Shown here in pieces: positions 5,422 to 5,784 of a stretch of 5,784 bases of DNA. Below the pieces are notes generated by a model. The model saw nothing but the letters and a program-made list of their open reading frames with translations, did not search any database and was not told where the DNA came from. The position numbers and the translations under genes are program-made. Location: positions 1 to 5,784 of the forward strand of contig CAKZPX010000117.1 of the NCBI GenBank assembly GCA_937139435.1, written 5' to 3'. Position 1 is the stretch's first letter. Each line of letters begins with the position of its first letter. The DNA comes from an uncultured bacterium (lineage in GTDB: Bacteria > Hydrothermota > Tepidihabitantia > Tepidihabitantales > Tepidihabitantaceae).

Positions 5422-5784
5422 ATGGCGCCGAAAGAAAAGTCAACACATGGCGTTACTAACCTATTTATAACACTTGCACTATTTCTTGGGGGGCTATTTC
5501 TCCACCTTTTCCGGCTCAATTACTGGGCGCCACTCCCTGACGAAATCAACTACGCGCTCTCGGCAAAGTTCCTCCTCACCCACCAGACATTAATCGGAAA
5601 TGACATCATGTTTTTCCCACCGCTATTTGTTTACCTCTCTGCGCTCCTTCAGCAATTCGGGGTTGAACTATTGCTTTCTGTCCGCCTTATCTCAGCAATT
5701 ACTGGTGCACTGATTCCACCGCTCGTCTACCACATCGCCATTCGCCACTACCCACTGCGTATCAGTTTACTCACTACCATCTGC
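5422..5784 (+). CDS. ArnT/PMT-like GT-C glycosyltransferase, N-terminal part (cut by window edge)
   Basis: The first 121 residues of a longer gene that is still open at the right edge. A short polar N-terminus is followed by a membrane segment (about 13-31), then NYWAPLPDEINYA (33-45). This places an Asp-Glu pair (D40-E41) just outside the first membrane segment, the position of the catalytic or metal-binding acidic motif in PMT/ArnT-type (GT39/GT83) enzymes. FFPPLFVYLSALL (64-76) and RLISAITGALIPPLVYHIA (88-106) also fit the PMT_2-like family, which transfers sugars from polyprenyl-phosphate donors outside the membrane. Full members are usually about 450-600 residues, so most of the gene is missing. 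The ATG is the first start after an in-frame TAA at 5413-5415; GGTGGT at 5408-5413 is a weak binding site. It begins 18 bases after the YfhO-family stop, consistent with one operon. Which sugar or acceptor it uses cannot be told. Confidence 0.78.
   Translation, partial: MAPKEKSTHGVTNLFITLALFLGGLFLHLFRLNYWAPLPDEINYALSAKFLLTHQTLIGNDIMFFPPLFVYLSALLQQFGVELLLSVRLISAITGALIPPLVYHIAIRHYPLRISLLTTIC

Noticed and set aside
1..5784. CRISPR array, insertion sequence, phage or toxin-antitoxin/defence system
   Set aside because: No spaced direct repeats, terminal inverted repeats, transposase, integrase or defence-related domains are visible. A tRNA can be an integration site, but no integrase or duplicated tRNA 3' end is seen in the window.

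Overview
The window looks bacterial. It has a canonical sigma-70-type promoter, Shine-Dalgarno sites, a tRNA with an encoded CCA end, and a ribosomal protein bS20 gene (bS20 is not found in archaea). Base composition is roughly balanced. The genes are tightly packed on the + strand and the membrane genes have a C- and T-rich coding strand. I cannot name the lineage: nothing here is diagnostic, and an uncultured candidate-phylum bacterium is only a guess.

Layout. Positions 1-247 hold no convincing gene, but the first ~90 bases can fold into several inverted-repeat hairpins, two of which exclude each other. A strong promoter (TTGACA, 17-base spacer, TAAAAT) lies at 248-276. A short leader that could form a 9-bp hairpin follows, then tRNA-Phe(GAA) at 324-399, and only 26 bases later rpsT (bS20) with a TTG start. 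Next come four more + strand genes with gaps of 31 bases or less, or with overlaps: a GT4-type glycosyltransferase (715-1944), a flippase-like membrane protein of the lysylphosphatidylglycerol-synthase transmembrane family (1944-2939), a large YfhO-family membrane protein (2914-5403), and the start of an ArnT/PMT-like GT-C glycosyltransferase that runs off the right edge (5422-5784). I see no terminator or second clear promoter after 283, so one transcript from tRNA-Phe through the glycan genes is plausible.

How the genes may work together (inference). The GT4 enzyme would add a sugar to a lipid-linked or other acceptor on the cytoplasmic side. The flippase-like protein could help move or accommodate a lipid intermediate. 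The YfhO-like and ArnT/PMT-like proteins, both of GT-C-type architecture, would use polyprenyl-phosphate sugars to decorate a surface polymer, lipid or protein outside the membrane. No substrate can be read from the sequence. No polyprenyl-phosphate sugar synthase is visible here; if present it would be outside the window.

The protein families are all known ones. The more unusual aspects are the arrangement (tRNA and ribosomal protein gene heading a surface-glycan operon) and the structured non-coding DNA at the left end.
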